Of a DNA stretch of 64,000 bases, positions 1-8,734 are shown piece by piece. The stretch is from NCBI RefSeq assembly GCF_003184905.1, contig NZ_QFRU01000008.1, positions 1 through 64,000 of the forward strand, given 5' to 3'. Source of the DNA: Bacillus sp. CGMCC 1.16541 (GTDB taxonomy: Bacteria > Bacillota > Bacilli > Bacillales > Bacillaceae_H). The position numbers and the translations under genes are program-made. Positions within the stretch are counted from its first letter, which is position 1. Every line of letters starts with the position of its first letter. Under the pieces are notes generated by a model. That model was not told where the DNA came from. It saw only the letters and a program-made list of their open reading frames with translations, and made no database searches.

Positions 1-1
1 G

Positions 2-232
2 GGAATGTTCACTTCTTTCTTGAAATACAAACTAAACGAGCAAGGGAAGAAACTTGTCAAAATCGACAAATGGTTTCCATCTTCTAAAACTTGCTCAGAC
101 TGCGGAAACACCCAGCCAATGCCGATGAACTTTCGAACTTATGTTTGTTTGTGTGGACTTCATCTCGATAGAGATGTCAATGCGGCAATCAACATCAAAA
201 AAGAAGGCATTCGCTTATTAGTGATTGCCTAA
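2..232 (+). CDS. TnpB (OrfB) RNA-guided nuclease, C-terminal part
   Basis: Only the last 75 or so codons are in the window; the frame is open at the left edge, so the true start is upstream. The visible part has the zinc-finger cysteines CSDCG and CLCG followed by DRDVNAA, whose Asp is the third RuvC catalytic residue. TnpB proteins are RNA-guided DNA nucleases encoded in IS200/IS605 and IS607 elements, which help the element persist after excision. The catalytic end looks intact, but activity cannot be judged without the N-terminal two thirds. The reading as TnpB is secure; gene integrity is unknown. Confidence 0.88.
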   Translation, partial: GMFTSFLKYKLNEQGKKLVKIDKWFPSSKTCSDCGNTQPMPMNFRTYVCLCGLHLDRDVNAAINIKKEGIRLLVIA

Positions 233-361
233 TCGTAAAATATAAACTCTTGGAACAAGAGGGTTAGCTTGGTCCATTTCGTCAGCTAGTAAAAGTGGCG
301 ATTACCCAAGAAGCCCCCACTTCAAGCAACCCGTAAGGGTGGTAAGTGGTGGGTAGTTCAC
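140..361 (+). ncRNA. Predicted omega RNA (reRNA) of the TnpB element
   Basis: In characterised IS605 elements the guide RNA of TnpB covers the 3' end of tnpB and the right end, and its guide is the flanking DNA just past the element. Here the matching stretch ends at the right-end hairpin, so the guide would begin near 362 (ATGCAAAATAAGTATT). The 5' boundary is approximate. This is inferred from family knowledge and position only. Confidence 0.4.
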
Positions 362-390
362 ATGCAAAATAAGTATTTAAATAGTTTACA

Positions 391-431
391 AAGGTTGCTT
401 TCGTTCATGCGGGAAGCAGCCTTTTTTTTTT
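391..431 (+). terminator. Rho-independent terminator
   Basis: The arms AAGGTTGCTT (391-400) and AAGCAGCCTT (414-423) form a strong stem, followed by a run of ten T. It lies just outside the insertion element and probably belonged to the gene into whose 3' flank the element inserted. The rest of 432-622 shows no gene. Confidence 0.8.
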
Positions 432-622
432 GGAAAAACCTTGCATCTTTCTTTCATAGCGAAAACCTTCTATTATATACAGTAATTGCACGACATTCGT
501 AAACAGCCTTTTCTATTTTTATAGACGCCGACATGATAAATTAAAGCGCAACATTATACAAGAAACATTTGATCGTACGTGTTATCTTTTACATGGTCAT
601 TACAGGATAGGAGGGCAGCTGC

Positions 623-1453
623 ATGTCAGATGGAATTCGACTAGTTCATTTTGATTCAGATTTACACATTGAAGCGTATCAATTTAAAGGAATCATGCAA
701 AAGTTTCCTAGTCACTTTCATGAATATTATGTGATTGGATTCATTGAAGAGGGACAGCGTTATTTAGAGTGCAAAGGCGAAGAATATATGATTAATCCAG
801 GAGATTTATTACTATTTAATCCTTACGATATTCACGGTTGTGAACAAATAGATGGGAAGACATTAGATTATCGTTGTATTAATGTGAAACCAGAAGTGAT
901 GAAGAAGGCCATGTTAGAAATTAACGGTCATGAAAATCTTCCTTCCTTTAAACAAAATGTTTTGTATCAAAGTGAAATCGTATCTCATTTACGAGAACTG
1001 CATTTGAAAATTTCGCAAGGAGAGAGCGAATTTCAAAAAGAAGAATTATTCTTCTATCTATTAGAAGAGCTCATTCAAACGCACTCAGATCTTCCGATTA
1101 GCACAGTAGCTTCTGAAACCTCTTATGAAGTTAAACTTGTGTGTCACTACTTGGAAGAAAACTATTCGAAAACGATTACGCTAAACGATTTAAGTGACTT
1201 GACAGGGTGGAGTAAATATCACTTATTAAGGTCGTTCACAAAACAAAAGGAACTCTCTCCGTATCGGTACTTAGAAACGATTCGAGTCAATCATGCAAAA
1301 AAGTTGTTAGAAGAAGGTGTAAAGCCGATTGAAGTGGCAGGTTTAACAGGATTTAGTGACCAAAGTCATCTAACGAAATGTTTCAAAAAATTAATAGGAT
1401 TAACACCAAAGCAATATATGCGGATTTTTGAAACAGATGTAACGAACGAATAA
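623..1453 (+). CDS. AraC-family transcriptional regulator
   Basis: The 276-aa protein has the standard two-part build. Residues about 15-150 form a cupin ligand-binding domain (motif HFHEYYVIGFIEEG and a typical NPGDLLLFNPYDIHG turn). Residues about 175-270 are the paired AraC helix-turn-helix, with LSDLTGWSKYHLLRSF and the second helix pair VAGLTGFSDQSHLTKCFKK. The ATG follows AGGAGGG. The LysE exporter begins 17 bases after its stop, and AraC-LysE pairs are common: the regulator usually senses an amino acid or related metabolite and controls its exporter. The ligand cannot be told from sequence. Confidence 0.88.
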   Translation: MSDGIRLVHFDSDLHIEAYQFKGIMQKFPSHFHEYYVIGFIEEGQRYLECKGEEYMINPGDLLLFNPYDIHGCEQIDGKTLDYRCINVKPEVMKKAMLEINGHENLPSFKQNVLYQSEIVSHLRELHLKISQGESEFQKEELFFYLLEELIQTHSDLPISTVASETSYEVKLVCHYLEENYSKTITLNDLSDLTGWSKYHLLRSFTKQKELSPYRYLETIRVNHAKKLLEEGVKPIEVAGLTGFSDQSHLTKCFKKLIGLTPKQYMRIFETDVTNE

Positions 1454-1470
1454 ACAAGAGGAGACATACA

Positions 1471-2103
1471 ATGGATCATTTACTTGCATATATGTTAATG
1501 GCGCTTATGATGTCCATGTTGCCTGGGACAGATACAGTGCTGATTATGAAAAATACGCTTAACCACGGAGCGAAGGCTGGACGTTATACCATTCTCGGGA
1601 TGGCAACAGGTCTCACTTTCTGGACTTTTGTTGCTGTTCTTGGTTTGTCGGTTGTCATTGCTCAATCCGTTGTTTTATTTACTACGATTAAATATGTAGG
1701 AGCGGCATACTTGGTTTACTTAGGTGTAAGGTCTCTTTTGGCAAAAACGACGTTTTCGGTAGAATCAGTTGAAGCTGAAAGTGAACATCAACTGAACAAA
1801 TCGCAAAGGAATCACTACAAAGAATCGTATTTGCAAGGCGCAATCAGTAATATTTTGAATCCAAAGACTGTTTTGGTCTACATCACATTTATGCCGCAAT
1901 TCATTGATCTTAATGGAAATGTAAATCAACAACTCATTGGATTAGGGTTGATTCTTACGGTCATCGCGGTAGGGTGGTTTTTACTGTTCGTTTATTTTTT
2001 AAATCATATGAAAAAATGGTTGAAAAAGCCCAAAGTTCAGAACGTGTTTCAAAAGTCTACTGGATTGATGTTAATAGGATTAGGAGTGAAAACGGTTAGT
2101 TAA
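1471..2103 (+). CDS. LysE/RhtB-family amino-acid exporter
   Basis: This 210-aa integral membrane protein has about six hydrophobic segments and the N-terminal LysE/RhtB signature around LPGTDTVLIMKNTLNHGAKAGR, followed by the conserved GMATG. A second conserved element, ISNILNPKTVLVYITFMPQF, lies near residue 130. Family members export amino acids or homoserine-lactone-like compounds by proton antiport. It is co-directional with, and 17 bases behind, the AraC regulator with its own RBS (AGAGGAG), so it is probably the regulator's target. A hairpin at 2187 follows. The exact substrate is unknown. Confidence 0.87.
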   Translation: MDHLLAYMLMALMMSMLPGTDTVLIMKNTLNHGAKAGRYTILGMATGLTFWTFVAVLGLSVVIAQSVVLFTTIKYVGAAYLVYLGVRSLLAKTTFSVESVEAESEHQLNKSQRNHYKESYLQGAISNILNPKTVLVYITFMPQFIDLNGNVNQQLIGLGLILTVIAVGWFLLFVYFLNHMKKWLKKPKVQNVFQKSTGLMLIGLGVKTVS

Positions 2104-2186
2104 GTTCCTGTAAACCGATAAAAGTAGACTCAGTCACCAGCCGTTTAACGATTCAGTTCAGATAATAAGTAACGAACGTGTTTTAA

Positions 2187-2226
2187 AAGCCGTACTTTTC
2201 TAACTTAAAGTGCGGCTTCACTTTGT
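2187..2226 (+). terminator. Probable terminator after the LysE gene
   Basis: The arms AAGCCGTACTTT (2187-2198) and AAAGTGCGGCTT (2207-2218) pair over 12 positions with one G-U, followed by the T-rich CACTTTGTTT. It would end the AraC-LysE unit. Confidence 0.6.
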
Positions 2227-2263
2227 TTAAATAACGGTCTTGTTATGTAGAGATTCTATTACT

Positions 2264-3025
2264 CTATTTAATCGCTTCAAACACAAATGTTTCTTTGTTG
2301 TGACTTGGTTTTTTCGAAGAATCATAATTCGCACATACGTGTACTTGAGAAAAACCAATGCTTTTTAATAAAAGAACGAATTCTTCCACTCCATACCAGC
2401 GTAAACCAAATCGCTGTAACTCTGTTTGTAGAAGCTTTCCGTTACGCCACTTTTCATACTTTAGATATGACGTTTTTTGTTGATGAAAGAGATTGATATT
2501 CACCACTTTTTCTTCCATTGTCATGGTGTCTCCGCTTGGAAGGGAAAAAGTCGATGTGTGGATGTCACCGATGTTGACGCTAAGGTCAGGTAAAAATAAA
2601 TCAAGAATAAGTCGCCCTTCAGGTTCTAAATGATCATAAAGATTCTCTAATACTGAAATAGATGCATCTCGATCTTCAATTAACAAAAAAGAGCCAGCTG
2701 GAATGATAATCGCTTCATAGAGGTGGGGAAGAGATACATGTTGTAAATCAGCTTCATACAAATCAACATGAAGCTCGCGATCTTCACAATGCTTACGACA
2801 TACGTGTAACATCGCTGGTGAATAATCAACACCATCCACTGTTAATCCCGATTCTAAAAGAGGAACAATGACGCGACCTGAACCGACCATCGCTTCAAGA
2901 ATGCGACCGTCACAATCTTTGAGTGTTTCAAGATAATACTCGATGTCTCCACCTAACGATTGTCCGACCTTTTTCGTTAACTCATATACCTCTGTGCAAA
3001 GCTCTCCGTAATGGCTAAATGACAT
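2264..3025 (-). CDS. Class I SAM-dependent methyltransferase
   Basis: The protein of 253 aa has the Rossmann methyltransferase core. Motif I is ILEAMVGSGRVIVPLLESG, the acidic motif II is VDGVDYSPAML, and a DLQHVSLP...AIIIPAGSFLLI stretch fits motifs III and IV. I chose the start at 3025 because GGAGGA lies 7 bases before that ATG; the open frame runs 12 codons further upstream without an RBS. Proteins of this kind methylate small molecules; the substrate is not visible. It stands alone on the minus strand between converging and diverging neighbours. Confidence 0.8.
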   Translation of the reverse strand: MSFSHYGELCTEVYELTKKVGQSLGGDIEYYLETLKDCDGRILEAMVGSGRVIVPLLESGLTVDGVDYSPAMLHVCRKHCEDRELHVDLYEADLQHVSLPHLYEAIIIPAGSFLLIEDRDASISVLENLYDHLEPEGRLILDLFLPDLSVNIGDIHTSTFSLPSGDTMTMEEKVVNINLFHQQKTSYLKYEKWRNGKLLQTELQRFGLRWYGVEEFVLLLKSIGFSQVHVCANYDSSKKPSHNKETFVFEAIK

Positions 3026-3225
3026 GTGTGGATTCCTCCGATAAGTAAAATTTAATGTCAACTTCCTAACATAAGATGGATTACAAACCAGACAAGTAGT
3101 AAGCGCTGTGTTCGCTTCCTTCTATTTATTGATTGGTGTTTCCATTATAATACATACAAAGAGATAAGTAGAGGTGTACAAAAAATAGTGAACCTTATAA
3201 AGTAAGATAAAAGGAGTGGTAGATT

Positions 3226-3597
3226 GTGTCTTGCGTATTTTGTGGTTTTCCTACTGAAAAGCGGTTATTAGAAAATGAGTACGCGTTTGCTTTTTATGAT
3301 GTGTACCCCGTTCAAAAAGGACACTTGCTCATCGTTCCAAAAAAACATATCGCTTCATACTTTGACGCGTCAACTGAAGAAATTATCGCGATGCATGAAT
3401 TATTACATAGTGGAAAAAGGTTATTGGATGAGAAATATCAACCTGATGCATACAACATTGGTGTAAATGTTGGAGAACATGGTGGTCAAACGATTATGCA
3501 TCTTCACATGCATTTAATTCCACGCTATAAAGGGGATATGAAAGATCCGCGTGGAGGAATTCGAAAAGCAATTCCTAACCTTGTCCCTTATCCATGA
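3226..3597 (+). CDS. HIT-family nucleotide hydrolase
   Basis: This 123-aa histidine-triad protein has the catalytic HLHMH at residues 92-96 followed by LIPRY, and an N-terminal CVFC pair that probably binds zinc. HIT enzymes hydrolyse or transfer nucleotidyl groups from AMP-lysine, dinucleoside polyphosphates or similar compounds. The GTG start has AAAGGAG 9 bases upstream. It opens a three-gene run with a MazG-like pyrophosphohydrolase and a PLD/SF2 helicase, so two nucleotide-cleaning enzymes sit in front of a nucleic-acid motor. The family call is firm; the substrate is unknown. Confidence 0.9.
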   Translation: MSCVFCGFPTEKRLLENEYAFAFYDVYPVQKGHLLIVPKKHIASYFDASTEEIIAMHELLHSGKRLLDEKYQPDAYNIGVNVGEHGGQTIMHLHMHLIPRYKGDMKDPRGGIRKAIPNLVPYP

Positions 3598-3616
3598 CAT
3601 AAAAGGAGAAGTTATC

Positions 3617-3943
3617 ATGCCAACTTATAACAAGCTAGTAAGAGATCGTATTCCAGAAATCATTGAACAAACGGGGAAGTCTTATCGAACGACCGTTTTA
3701 ACAGAAGAAGCTTACATAACTGAGTTGAAGAAGAAAGCTCAAGAAGAACTAAACGAATTTCTAGAAAGTCAAAGTAAGGAAGAAGCGATGGAAGAGCTTG
3801 CAGATCTTCTTGAGATTGTTCATGCATTAGCAAATACATACGGAGCTTCAATTGAACAAGTAGAGGAAATTCGACGAAAGAAAGCAGAAAAGCGTGGAGG
3901 CTTTCAAGAACGAATGTTCTTGATTGATGTGGATGATGAGTAA
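3617..3943 (+). CDS. MazG-like / PRA-PH-fold pyrophosphohydrolase
   Basis: This 108-aa protein begins MPTYNKLVRDRIPEII and carries the acidic helices typical of the all-alpha NTP pyrophosphatase superfamily: an EE near residues 43-44 and an EELADLLEIVH segment with the ExxD metal ligands. Members remove pyrophosphate from house-cleaning or signalling nucleotides. The start was set at the ATG preceded by AAAGGAGA; the open frame extends upstream inside the HIT gene without support. Its 3' end overlaps the start of the helicase gene by a few bases, which suggests translational coupling. Confidence 0.82.
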   Translation: MPTYNKLVRDRIPEIIEQTGKSYRTTVLTEEAYITELKKKAQEELNEFLESQSKEEAMEELADLLEIVHALANTYGASIEQVEEIRRKKAEKRGGFQERMFLIDVDDE

Positions 3944-6377
3944 AGTAGAGTTAGTCACAAGTCAAATTGGAAAGCGTATCAAGCAAGAAATAGAGAAAGC
4001 AACGAGCATTTATATTCTTACATCATTTGTGATGGATTCTGGCGTGAAGTGGTTATCTCATGAGTTATCAAAAGCGCTAGAACGAGGGGCAGAAGTGAAA
4101 GTATTAGCGGGTGATTATTTATTTGTCACACAACCCCATGCATTAAAGCGATTGATTGAGCTCCATCCTAACATTGAAGTGAGACTATGGAAAAGTAACG
4201 GTAAATCTTTTCATCCAAAAGCTTATATGTTTGGTTCATCTGAAAGTGAAGGGGTATTAATGGTAGGTTCGTCAAATTTGTCGGCTTCTGCTCTTTCACA
4301 CGGTGTAGAGTGGAGTTTGCAAGTGACAGATGCGATGCAAGATGGCCCTATCAATGAGGCGTATGATGAGTTTATTCGATTATTTCAAAACGACCAAACA
4401 ATCACGGTTAATGTTGAGACCATTTCAATATATGAGAAAGAATATGAGCTTTACCATCAAAAACATCCATACGCAATCAAAGAGTGGACAGTTTCTGAAG
4501 AAGAAACTTTAATGCTTCCAGATCAAGGGAAGGAAGAAGAGCTTGTTATTCAAGAATCGTCTGTGTCTTACCATACAGTTATTGAGCCAAGGTTTGCGCA
4601 AGTTGAAGCACTACAATCACTGAATGAAACGTATCGCGAAGAAGGTTACAACAGGGCGATGGTTGTGATGGCGACAGGTCTTGGAAAAACATATTTAGCT
4701 GCGTTTTTTGCAAAGCAGTTTAAACGTGTGCTCTTCATTGCACACCGTGAAGAAATTTTACATCAAGCAAAAAACTCTTTTCAAATTGTGATGCCAGACA
4801 AAACAGGAGGCATTTATAATGGTAAATCTAAAGAAAGTGACGTTGACTTTGTCTTTGCATCGGTTTATACGCTAAGTATGGAGTGTCACCTTTATCATTT
4901 TAACGAAGATGAGTTTGATTTAATTGTCGTCGATGAATTTCATCATGCTGCGGCAAACACCTATCAAAAAATTATTAACTACTTTAAACCATCATTTTTA
5001 CTAGGCATTACGGCAACGCCTGATCGAATGGATAATAAAGATGTATATGGATTATGTGATGGGAATGTGGCTTATAGCATGCACTTTATTGAAGCTGTTC
5101 AAAAAGGGTGGCTAGCACCGTTTCGTTATTATGGTGTGTATGATGACATTGACTATTCTGCTATTACATGGCTTGGAACAAAGTATGATCAAGAGGAATT
5201 GCTAGCAGCTCAATTAAGAGAAGAACATGCAAGTTTAATTCGACAAGCGTGGGAAAAACATAAGCAAACAAGAACCATTGGATTTTGCTCATCTATCCTA
5301 CAAGCGAACTTTCTCTCTCAGCAATTTAATCAGCATGGCTATCAAACGGTCAGTCTTCATTCCAAAACGGTAGACATGTCTCGATTGGAAGCGATAAAGA
5401 AGTTAGAAAGAGGAGAACTTGATGTCATTTTTACCGTCGATTTATTTAATGAAGGAACAGATATTCCAGCCGTTGATACTCTTTTGATGGTGCGGCCAAC
5501 TGAGTCACTCACGGTATTCACCCAACAAGTTGGACGTGGTTTACGCATTTATTCTAATAAAACACATTGTACCATCATTGATTTAATTGGAAACTATAGA
5601 AATGCTGATCATAAGTTATCGTTGTTTCACCTTGAAGAAGTAAACGAAAAAACGAAGGGACTGGTGTTACCAACAGTTCCAGCTAACTGTGAGTTTCACC
5701 TTGAAACGAAAGCGATTGATTTGTTGAAGCATCTCTCAAAAAAGCATCAACCTCGTAAAGAGCAATTGAAGGAAGCGTACTTAAATTTAAAAAGAGAGAT
5801 TGGTAGAAGACCAACTTATCAAGAACTTCATTTATATGGGAAAGAGCCTGCGATTGCGTATAAGCAGGAATTTAAATCATATGTCGGTTTTTTAGCGTGG
5901 GCGAACGAGTTATCCGAGCTGGAGGAAGAAGTGTTTCAATTATATGAATCGTGGCTCGTAGAAGTTGAAAAAACGGGAATGACAAAGAGTTATAAAATGA
6001 TTGTGTTAAAAGGAATGTTAGAACGGGGAAAAGAGAAATGGTTAACGCCAATCACTCCACAAGAAGTAGCGCCATTTTTCCATACGTATTTAACAGAAAA
6101 GAACTACCGTAAAAAAATCGATTTCTCCGATAAGTCACTGCAAAAACTGTGGGAGTATGATGAAGAGAAAATAAGCAAATTGATTGCGAAGATGCCGATG
6201 ACAAAATGGAGCGGATCTTCAAATGGAATTGTTACGTTTGAAAACAGTGAATTTAAATTTGATTTTAATGTAGAAAGCACGACGCATAACGATATCTTGT
6301 ACGACTGGACTACTCAAATATGTGAATATCGTCTTGCTTCCTATTTTGAGAAAAAAGCACAAAAGCCAGGCTCCTAA
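3936..6377 (+). CDS. PLD-domain SF2 helicase (first copy)
   Basis: The roughly 813-aa protein starts with a phospholipase-D-like domain: HPKAY near residue 93 and GSSNLSASAL some 25 residues later, which is one HKD half-site without a clear Asp. The SF2 motor follows, with Walker A ATGLGKT near 245, a DEFH box near 332 in place of DEAD/DEAH, GITATPDRMD, and motif VI QQVGRGLR near 529. The C-terminal 250 residues are of unknown function and differ from DUF3427. Several starts are possible (TTG 3924, ATG 3927, 3933, 3936), all overlapping the MazG gene. It resembles the second helicase at 31873. A role in DNA processing or anti-phage defence is inferred from architecture. Confidence 0.85.
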   Translation: MSKVELVTSQIGKRIKQEIEKATSIYILTSFVMDSGVKWLSHELSKALERGAEVKVLAGDYLFVTQPHALKRLIELHPNIEVRLWKSNGKSFHPKAYMFGSSESEGVLMVGSSNLSASALSHGVEWSLQVTDAMQDGPINEAYDEFIRLFQNDQTITVNVETISIYEKEYELYHQKHPYAIKEWTVSEEETLMLPDQGKEEELVIQESSVSYHTVIEPRFAQVEALQSLNETYREEGYNRAMVVMATGLGKTYLAAFFAKQFKRVLFIAHREEILHQAKNSFQIVMPDKTGGIYNGKSKESDVDFVFASVYTLSMECHLYHFNEDEFDLIVVDEFHHAAANTYQKIINYFKPSFLLGITATPDRMDNKDVYGLCDGNVAYSMHFIEAVQKGWLAPFRYYGVYDDIDYSAITWLGTKYDQEELLAAQLREEHASLIRQAWEKHKQTRTIGFCSSILQANFLSQQFNQHGYQTVSLHSKTVDMSRLEAIKKLERGELDVIFTVDLFNEGTDIPAVDTLLMVRPTESLTVFTQQVGRGLRIYSNKTHCTIIDLIGNYRNADHKLSLFHLEEVNEKTKGLVLPTVPANCEFHLETKAIDLLKHLSKKHQPRKEQLKEAYLNLKREIGRRPTYQELHLYGKEPAIAYKQEFKSYVGFLAWANELSELEEEVFQLYESWLVEVEKTGMTKSYKMIVLKGMLERGKEKWLTPITPQEVAPFFHTYLTEKNYRKKIDFSDKSLQKLWEYDEEKISKLIAKMPMTKWSGSSNGIVTFENSEFKFDFNVESTTHNDILYDWTTQICEYRLASYFEKKAQKPGS

Positions 6378-6403
6378 CCTAAGAGTCTGGCTTTTCTTTT
6401 TCT
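6362..6403 (+). terminator. Rho-independent terminator of the HIT-MazG-helicase operon
   Basis: GCCAGGCTC and GAGTCTGGC form the stem, with TTTTCTTTTTC behind it. The stem overlaps the helicase stop codon. Confidence 0.85.
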
Positions 6404-6633
6404 TTCTTAAAATGATTTTTCCAAAACGATCTTCGGATATTATTACAAATATTGTTAAGGATTTATATAGAAAAATAACTAGTCCACTCTTTTCTTGGTT
6501 GTGACCTTTGACTCGTTTTACTCTATCTTTGTTCACATTTTTGTCACAAAGTCTTCTTTTTTCGATACGTCATCCGATACATTTAGAGGGGGGAGCTTGC
6601 TCTACCCGATAAATAAGTAAAGGGGAGAAGATC

Positions 6634-8130
6634 GTGAGGCGTTTGTTGATGTTGGTGTTTGTTGTATGGTTTGCACTTCCACTTGGGGCACAGGCTGGTA
6701 GTATTGGAGGAAAAGATGACCCTTCTGGTGTTCCTGGCCAATGGTATCTTGGTGATACACCTGCTTCCATTGATCCAGCGAAGCCACCAATTGTGTTTGT
6801 CCATGGATTTAATAGTTCATCAAAAACATGGTGGGAAAACAATGATATGTATCAAACAGCTTTTCAAAATGGGTATCAAACTGCTTTTATTGATGTGCAT
6901 CCAGATAAAAATATGTGGACAAATGGTCCGTTGCTTTCAGCGAAACTTCGTGAGATCTACAATCATTTCGGAGGAAAGAAGCTTGTGGTTGTTGCACATA
7001 GTAAGGGTGGCATTGATACACAAAATGCACTCGTTCATCAAGGGGCATATCCGTATGTGTCCAACCTCATTACGTTATCCACTCCACATCATGGTTCGCA
7101 ACTCGCTGATCTTGCCTACAGCAGCTGGACAAGCTGGCTGACAGGCATTCTTGGTAGTAAAAATGATGCAACCTATTCACTTCAAACCGCTTACATGAAA
7201 AACTATCGCATTCAAACCGATTCACATGCAAACTTATATCGAAATCCTATCTACACATTTGGTGGCACAAGCTGGGGAAGCTTTGGCTCGTCATTGTATT
7301 GGGGCGGAGTGTATTTAAACTCATATGGCTCAAATGACGGAGCCGTCACGGTTACAAGCTCGCGGTTACCATACGCAACAGAAGTACGTGTGAGCAACTG
7401 GAACCATTCTTCGATCAAAGAAGGGCGTTCAACGTTCTCATTATTTAGACCATACTTAACAAGCACACAGGCTGCTTCTTTTATGACATCTAGCTTTGCG
7501 GAGGCAAGTGCAAGCTTAGAAGAGGAAGTGGAAGACAGCAATGAGATTCATCGCGGTGGTCAATTTACAAAGCAAGCTGCTCAAACGTTTGTAGTAGAAG
7601 ATGGTGCTCAGCTTATTCATGTTGATTGGTTAAGTGATCAACAAATGAATCACGTTCAACTGGTGAGTCCATCTGGGCAAGTCTACGGAAAGCCTACCTA
7701 CTCAAAAGATGAAGGTGTGTTTAAAGGAGCTTATCACCATCTGTTTCAAGTCGCTACACCAGAAGCAGGAACATGGAGGGTGGAGGCGAAACATCCTAAA
7801 GCTGCGTACTTAATGAGTGTGAACATCACAAGTCCATTAAATGAAGCCGTACACATTGATTCGATCACGCCATCTTCTCTAGACGTCACGCATACTCAGC
7901 CGAACATTCAACAACTAGACGGCGACATTAAAATTACGAAAAACAACAAAACCATCAACAAGCCATTCAAAAACATGAACAAAAAACAAAAAATTGCTGT
8001 TTCTTTTACAGAAGAAGGAGTGTACAACATCACACTTGACGTAAAAGGGAAAACAAAAAACGGCAAGTCATTTGAGCGTACACTTGTCAAATCGATTTAT
8101 GTAGATGGTAATGGAAAGATATATCAGTAA
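6634..8130 (+). CDS. Secreted alpha/beta-hydrolase lipase
   Basis: The 498-aa protein has a signal peptide (residues 1-22, RR then a hydrophobic core and AQA). The hydrolase domain shows the oxyanion loop VHGFN (56-60), the nucleophile elbow AHSKGG with Ser123, and likely catalytic Asp235 (SNDGAV) and His258 (WNHSS), as in secreted triacylglycerol lipases. Residues after about 280 form an extra beta-rich C-terminal region not needed for catalysis. The GTG start follows AAAGGGGAGA. It is a single-gene unit between two terminators. Substrate class (lipid esters) follows from the family; the exact substrate is unknown. Confidence 0.86.
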   Translation: MRRLLMLVFVVWFALPLGAQAGSIGGKDDPSGVPGQWYLGDTPASIDPAKPPIVFVHGFNSSSKTWWENNDMYQTAFQNGYQTAFIDVHPDKNMWTNGPLLSAKLREIYNHFGGKKLVVVAHSKGGIDTQNALVHQGAYPYVSNLITLSTPHHGSQLADLAYSSWTSWLTGILGSKNDATYSLQTAYMKNYRIQTDSHANLYRNPIYTFGGTSWGSFGSSLYWGGVYLNSYGSNDGAVTVTSSRLPYATEVRVSNWNHSSIKEGRSTFSLFRPYLTSTQAASFMTSSFAEASASLEEEVEDSNEIHRGGQFTKQAAQTFVVEDGAQLIHVDWLSDQQMNHVQLVSPSGQVYGKPTYSKDEGVFKGAYHHLFQVATPEAGTWRVEAKHPKAAYLMSVNITSPLNEAVHIDSITPSSLDVTHTQPNIQQLDGDIKITKNNKTINKPFKNMNKKQKIAVSFTEEGVYNITLDVKGKTKNGKSFERTLVKSIYVDGNGKIYQ

Positions 8131-8138
8131 GACAGTAG

Positions 8139-8182
8139 AGGTGACAAAAAGAGTAGAGGTGCTCTTCTTGTCACCTTTTTTT
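8139..8182 (+). terminator. Rho-independent terminator of the lipase gene
   Basis: AGGTGACA (8139-8146) pairs with TGTCACCT (8169-8176), with inner AAAGAG/CTCTT pairs and a T7 tail. Confidence 0.88.
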
Positions 8183-8195
8183 AAAAATGTATTTA

Positions 8196-8225
8196 TTGAG
8201 TTATACAATTATTGTAAACTAGAAT
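8196..8225 (+). promoter_or_regulatory. SigA-type promoter for the 8262 gene
   Basis: A -35 box TTGAGT (8196-8201) and a -10 box TAGAAT (8220-8225) are spaced 18 bp apart, shortly before the small membrane-protein gene. Confidence 0.55.
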
Positions 8226-8261
8226 AAGTACATAACAAACGAGAATGAAAGTGAGGAAACA

Positions 8262-8684
8262 ATGTACTTTTTTATTAGTTTAGTAGTTGCGGTTATTGTG
8301 TATTTTACAGATTATCCACTAGCATCAATCGGATCTATCTTTATCATGATGTATGGATTAGTATGGTCATTAATTGGGCTTGTTCAAAAGAAAGCGGCTG
8401 CCAATCTTTCCATCCATATTGGTCGTCTGATTGTGAGCACCAACATTCCAATCTTAAACTATATCTTCTTTTTACTAACAGGTGTCGGAACGTGGGAAGC
8501 AACAGAATACGGACCACTTCCAGTGAAGTTTTACTGGTTTTTTGGCTTCCAAATTGTATATGTTATCATTCCAGAAATTGTCGAGCATTTTTTAAGAGAT
8601 CGTGATAAAAAGCTAAGGATAGGGTGGAATATCCTTTATCCGTGCTTGTTTGTATTCGCGTTTTTCGTTTATATTGCGCTTTAA
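8262..8684 (+). CDS. Small membrane protein of unknown function
   Basis: The 140-aa protein is mostly hydrophobic, with four likely membrane segments (about residues 2-18, 20-40, 60-75 and 115-138) and a short polar loop at 40-55. I do not recognise the family. The ATG has GTGAGGAAAC upstream, a good promoter lies at 8196-8225, and a small hairpin terminator follows, so it is an independent one-gene unit. Confidence 0.65.
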   Translation: MYFFISLVVAVIVYFTDYPLASIGSIFIMMYGLVWSLIGLVQKKAAANLSIHIGRLIVSTNIPILNYIFFLLTGVGTWEATEYGPLPVKFYWFFGFQIVYVIIPEIVEHFLRDRDKKLRIGWNILYPCLFVFAFFVYIAL

Positions 8685-8688
8685 TGGT

Positions 8689-8714
8689 AAAAGGCCTTTG
8701 AAAAGGTCTTTTTC
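8689..8714 (+). terminator. Short terminator after the 8262 gene
   Basis: AAAGGCC pairs with GGTCTTT around TTTGAAAA, with a T5 tail. It sits between convergent genes and may serve both. Confidence 0.5.
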
Positions 8715-8734
8715 TTTTGCCAGAAACACACGAT

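Larger units (their letters stand above)
1..361 (+). mobile_element. IS200/IS605-family element, right end only
   Basis: The 3' part of tnpB is followed by about 130 non-coding bases that end in a nested hairpin (outer arms CCCCCACTT and AAGTGGTGGG, inner arms ACCC and GGGT) and the terminal TAGTTCAC at 353-361. This is the usual right-end layout of IS200/IS605 elements, which transpose as single-stranded DNA and leave no target duplication. The left end lies outside the window, so I cannot tell whether a tnpA is present. Confidence 0.85.
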
